Source: Actinomycetota bacterium
GTDB taxonomy: Bacteria > Actinomycetota > Acidimicrobiia > Acidimicrobiales > Ilumatobacteraceae
Assembly: GCA_017853375.1 (NCBI GenBank)
Contig: JAFMJP010000004.1
Span: 1-39,623, forward strand
Direction: 5' to 3'
Length of the DNA stretch: 39,623 bases
Numbering within the stretch: the first letter of the stretch is position 1; each line of letters opens with the position of its first letter. The notes under the pieces were generated by a model that had not been told where the DNA came from, did no database searches, and saw only the letters and a program-made list of their open reading frames with translations. Below are positions 37,400 through 39,623 of the stretch, in pieces. Position numbers and translations under genes: made by a program.

Positions 37400-38956
37400 T
37401 CACGCGTACCATGCCGCAAGTCGCCACACACGTCGTTCGAGCACGGCAATCATCGCGCGTGTCTGCTCGGCGCCGCCTTCACGCAACAACAGTTGCAAGC
37501 GCACGGCGCGACGCGCACGGCGCGCATCCCACCAGCACTCCTCGATCGGCCACGGACCCGCCCATGCCAACACGTCGTAGGTGCTCGTGCGCATTCGCAC
37601 GACGGTCGGTTCGTCGCTCATCACATGACGCGAGGTAACGCGCACGGGTTGTCCGTCGGCGCCACACACGGCAATTTCCCACCCGGTGTCGTGAGCGTCC
37701 GACACGGCATCAAACACCAACGACGGCGCAGGCGACGGCAACGAGCCGCGCCACACCACCGGCATGGTCGTCTCGCGTGCGATGCGACGTTCGAGATCCA
37801 CCGCATCGCTCCGCACGAACTCGAACCACCGCGCCGGATCGCGGCCACCGCGCCACGTTGGAATGGTGACTGATTCCGCCCCGTGCATGTCGGCCACACG
37901 GCGAATTGCGCGTTGTGCGTGGCGATCGCCGTCACGCTCCCCGCCCCACAGCGCGGCTTGACGCCCGACATTGGCCACCACCTGCTCGGGCGACAATCGC
38001 ACACCCACCACTCCACTGGTGGGTGCATCGTGTTGGATCCAGGCATCGAGTTGCCAGCGGACACTTTCGACGATTGCACTCGCGCTCCAACCATCGGCGC
38101 GATACCACATGCGTTCGCTGCGCTCGCCGTGGTCGGACTCGATCAACACATGCAGTCGTACTACGGCCAAACCGTGCGCCACCACATGCTCCACCACACT
38201 GGTGGCAAGTTCATCGACCATCACCAACACCGCGTCGCGCGATTCAACCGGCGCATCGAACTGTCGTGCACACACCCGATCGGGTGGTGGCGCAACCGTC
38301 AGCGGCGGATGGCGGTCCATGCCGTGTGCCAACCGAAACAGATCTCGACCAAACGCACCGAGTCGAGCAATGAGGTCGGGCTCGCTCAGCGTTGCCACGT
38401 CACCAAACCGATACAACCCGAGACGTTGCAGAAGCGACACCACCTCGCGATACGACGCAACATCGTCGGCACCCGGAACCCCCGCCCCCACGGCACCGAC
38501 GACCTCCACGCACTCCACCAAGGCCTGCACCGGCGTATCGGCCAGAACGTTGCGTGACGCACCGGGAGCAACGACGTACGGAGTACCCGTATGCAAGGAA
38601 TGTCGTGCAGCGATTGCAGCAGCAAGGCGGCCATCAGCGATACCGACGCCGTAGAGCGGCCGCGCTGCGCCCGTACCTTGTGCTGCATCCAGGCTGCCAT
38701 GCATCGTGCCGAGCTGCTGCTCGATTGCTGCTCGCACCAACGACGCCAACGCATCGTCGCCGCCGACGTAACGCGACGGGCCTCGCGTGGCAAACACGAT
38801 GATGCCCGGCGCAGTGACTTCCACCAACGGCACGTGGGCCGTCACCGCACGAACGATGGGCTCGAATGCGCTACGCGCGCTACGACCAATCGCGTCGGCA
38901 TACGACGACCAGTGCGGAAACTGGACGACTACGACGCGTGTTGGTTGGTCACGCAT
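37400..38956 (-). CDS. imuB: ImuB, inactive Y-family polymerase-like mutasome subunit
   Basis: 518 residues from MRDQPTRVVVVQFPHW; it overlaps the imuA end by 28 bases. Y-family fold but the first metal aspartate region reads VQFPHW and the usual SxDEAF motif reads APGIIVFA, so it should not polymerise; ImuB instead links DnaE2 to the sliding clamp. A helix-hairpin-helix-like VVSLLQRLGLYRFGDVATL is present, and RQAALWGG at about residue 350 fits the QxxLW clamp-binding motif. Confidence is high because of the imuA/dnaE2 setting. Confidence 0.92.
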   Translation of the reverse strand: MRDQPTRVVVVQFPHWSSYADAIGRSARSAFEPIVRAVTAHVPLVEVTAPGIIVFATRGPSRYVGGDDALASLVRAAIEQQLGTMHGSLDAAQGTGAARPLYGVGIADGRLAAAIAARHSLHTGTPYVVAPGASRNVLADTPVQALVECVEVVGAVGAGVPGADDVASYREVVSLLQRLGLYRFGDVATLSEPDLIARLGAFGRDLFRLAHGMDRHPPLTVAPPPDRVCARQFDAPVESRDAVLVMVDELATSVVEHVVAHGLAVVRLHVLIESDHGERSERMWYRADGWSASAIVESVRWQLDAWIQHDAPTSGVVGVRLSPEQVVANVGRQAALWGGERDGDRHAQRAIRRVADMHGAESVTIPTWRGGRDPARWFEFVRSDAVDLERRIARETTMPVVWRGSLPSPAPSLVFDAVSDAHDTGWEIAVCGADGQPVRVTSRHVMSDEPTVVRMRTSTYDVLAWAGPWPIEECWWDARRARRAVRLQLLLREGGAEQTRAMIAVLERRVWRLAAWYA

Positions 38957-39582
38957 GACAAATCGAGCGTTGCCTCGCGCGGCACCGGACACCGTCGACC
39001 ACCCACACGCACATGCACGAGTCGCTGCGTGATGTGCGAGCCGCCGCGCTCGATACCCGACCACGAGACGGTGTCGGCATGCACGTCGAGATCGGCAGCG
39101 AAGACACGCGACGCGGTACGGCTCGCAGGAGACGACAACGCGCCGGGAACGTTCACCACCAACAACACCGACTGACGCGCGACGATGCGCGACTGCAACC
39201 GGCGAGCGTCGTGCTCGGTGAGCGACGCAGGCGGAGCAACGATGAGCACGTCAAAGCCTTCGACGAGTGCCGCCACCGTGGTCACCCACTCACGACTCGC
39301 CATCGGAGGTTGCGCGAGCACGAGACGCTCGATCGCCACACCTGCTTCGACTGCTGCACCCACACCAAGGTGCGGTACGCCGACCACCGCCAACCACGAT
39401 CCGGCCCGAGTGGTTGCCGCCGAGACGGCGAGTGCCACGCTCAGCGCAGCGTCGCCGGTGCAGGCCACCGTGCGACCACGCACCACTCCACCGTCGGCAA
39501 ACAACGGCAACAGCGACGGAGCAACAGGCAATGGGGCACGCGCAGTTGGCACGCCGAGACGAGAACGCAGGTCAGTAGCCAC
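38929..39582 (-). CDS. imuA: ImuA-like RecA-fold mutasome protein
   Basis: 217 residues from GTG (VATDLRSRLGVP); the 11 further codons in the track lie inside the promoter. It looks like the actinobacterial ImuA (ImuA') with a RecA-like core: VVRGRTVACTGDAALSVALAVSAA in place of a strict Walker A, GSWLAVVG, and FDVLIVAPPASLTEHDARRLQSRI. Walker residues are eroded, so ATP use is doubtful. It starts the SOS cassette imuA-imuB, followed by NUDIX and dnaE2. Called from weak motifs plus neighbours and a LexA box. Confidence 0.87.
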   Translation of the reverse strand: MATDLRSRLGVPTARAPLPVAPSLLPLFADGGVVRGRTVACTGDAALSVALAVSAATTRAGSWLAVVGVPHLGVGAAVEAGVAIERLVLAQPPMASREWVTTVAALVEGFDVLIVAPPASLTEHDARRLQSRIVARQSVLLVVNVPGALSSPASRTASRVFAADLDVHADTVSWSGIERGGSHITQRLVHVRVGGRRCPVPREATLDLSCVTNQHAS

Positions 39583-39588
39583 CCCCAC

Positions 39589-39610
39589 ACCATAGCGAAC
39601 AGGTGTTCGC
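39589..39610 (-). promoter_or_regulatory. SOS (LexA) box and -10 of imuA-imuB
   Basis: GCGAACAGGTGTTCGC (39595-39610) has perfect 6-base arms around a 4-base centre. TATGGT (39594-39589, minus strand) abuts it and ends 6 bases before the imuA GTG at 39582, the same layout as at dnaE2. Confidence 0.87.
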
Positions 39611-39623
39611 CCCACTACGGTGA

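Overview
This window looks like ordinary core chromosome of a high-GC, F420-using actinobacterium. The evidence is the pairing of cofD and cofE, the actinobacterial families DUF3499, DUF5719 and DUF3039, an imuA/imuB/dnaE2 mutasome with actinobacterial-type LexA boxes, and a group II truncated haemoglobin. The gene mix (PTPS-related membrane protein, gmd/fcl, ftsH beside DUF3499) suggests Acidimicrobiia, perhaps Ilumatobacter-like, but that placement is inference from memory. I count 35 protein genes packed tightly, many with 1- or 4-base start/stop overlaps. I saw no tRNA, rRNA, CRISPR array, insertion sequence or prophage, and no gene-free stretch above about 125 bases.

Layout. (1) 1-7149, minus: comF-secA, then prfB-ftsE-ftsX-echA-glbO (glbO cut by the window edge), covering protein export, translation termination and divisome activation. 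(2) 7175-7819, plus: a YczE-like membrane protein. (3) 7816-14560, minus: DUF3499, CPBP protease, PTPS-related membrane protein, phosphomannomutase, Trm112-like protein and ahcY; ahcY follows a structured leader that can cover its ribosome-binding site. (4) 14632-16587, plus: ftsH. (5) 16584-21744, minus: a 1063-residue glycosyltransferase/membrane fusion, DUF5719 and a thioredoxin-like protein. (6) 21833-23529, plus: a small amphipathic protein and a lipid-linked sugar flippase. (7) 23493-33582: gmd, cofD-cofE, a mannose-1-phosphate guanylyltransferase, an unknown anchored protein, three GT4 glycosyltransferases, GDP-fucose synthase, rhomboid and DUF3039. (8) 33610-39582, minus: the SOS mutasome imuA-imuB-NUDIX-dnaE2.

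How it fits together. Phosphomannomutase, the guanylyltransferase, Gmd and Fcl give an almost complete route from mannose-6-phosphate to GDP-L-fucose. Four glycosyltransferases, a flippase and a PTPS-related GT-C-like membrane protein could use those sugars on the cell surface. cofD/cofE make coenzyme F420 and sit among these envelope genes, as in the wbbL-manB-fbiAB region of mycobacteria (recalled synteny). The mutasome is controlled at two points by LexA boxes that abut an almost identical -10 element and a leaderless GTG start; the second lies inside the last codons of the NUDIX gene.

Many genes at the head of a transcription unit have a TANNNT -10 element 6-9 bases before the start codon and no Shine-Dalgarno sequence, so leaderless transcription seems common here. 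The ahcY leader is the clear exception. Nothing in the window is a plainly new defence or mobile system. The best leads are the duplicated SOS promoter architecture, the ahcY leader and the inverted repeat between the fcl and GT4 starts.
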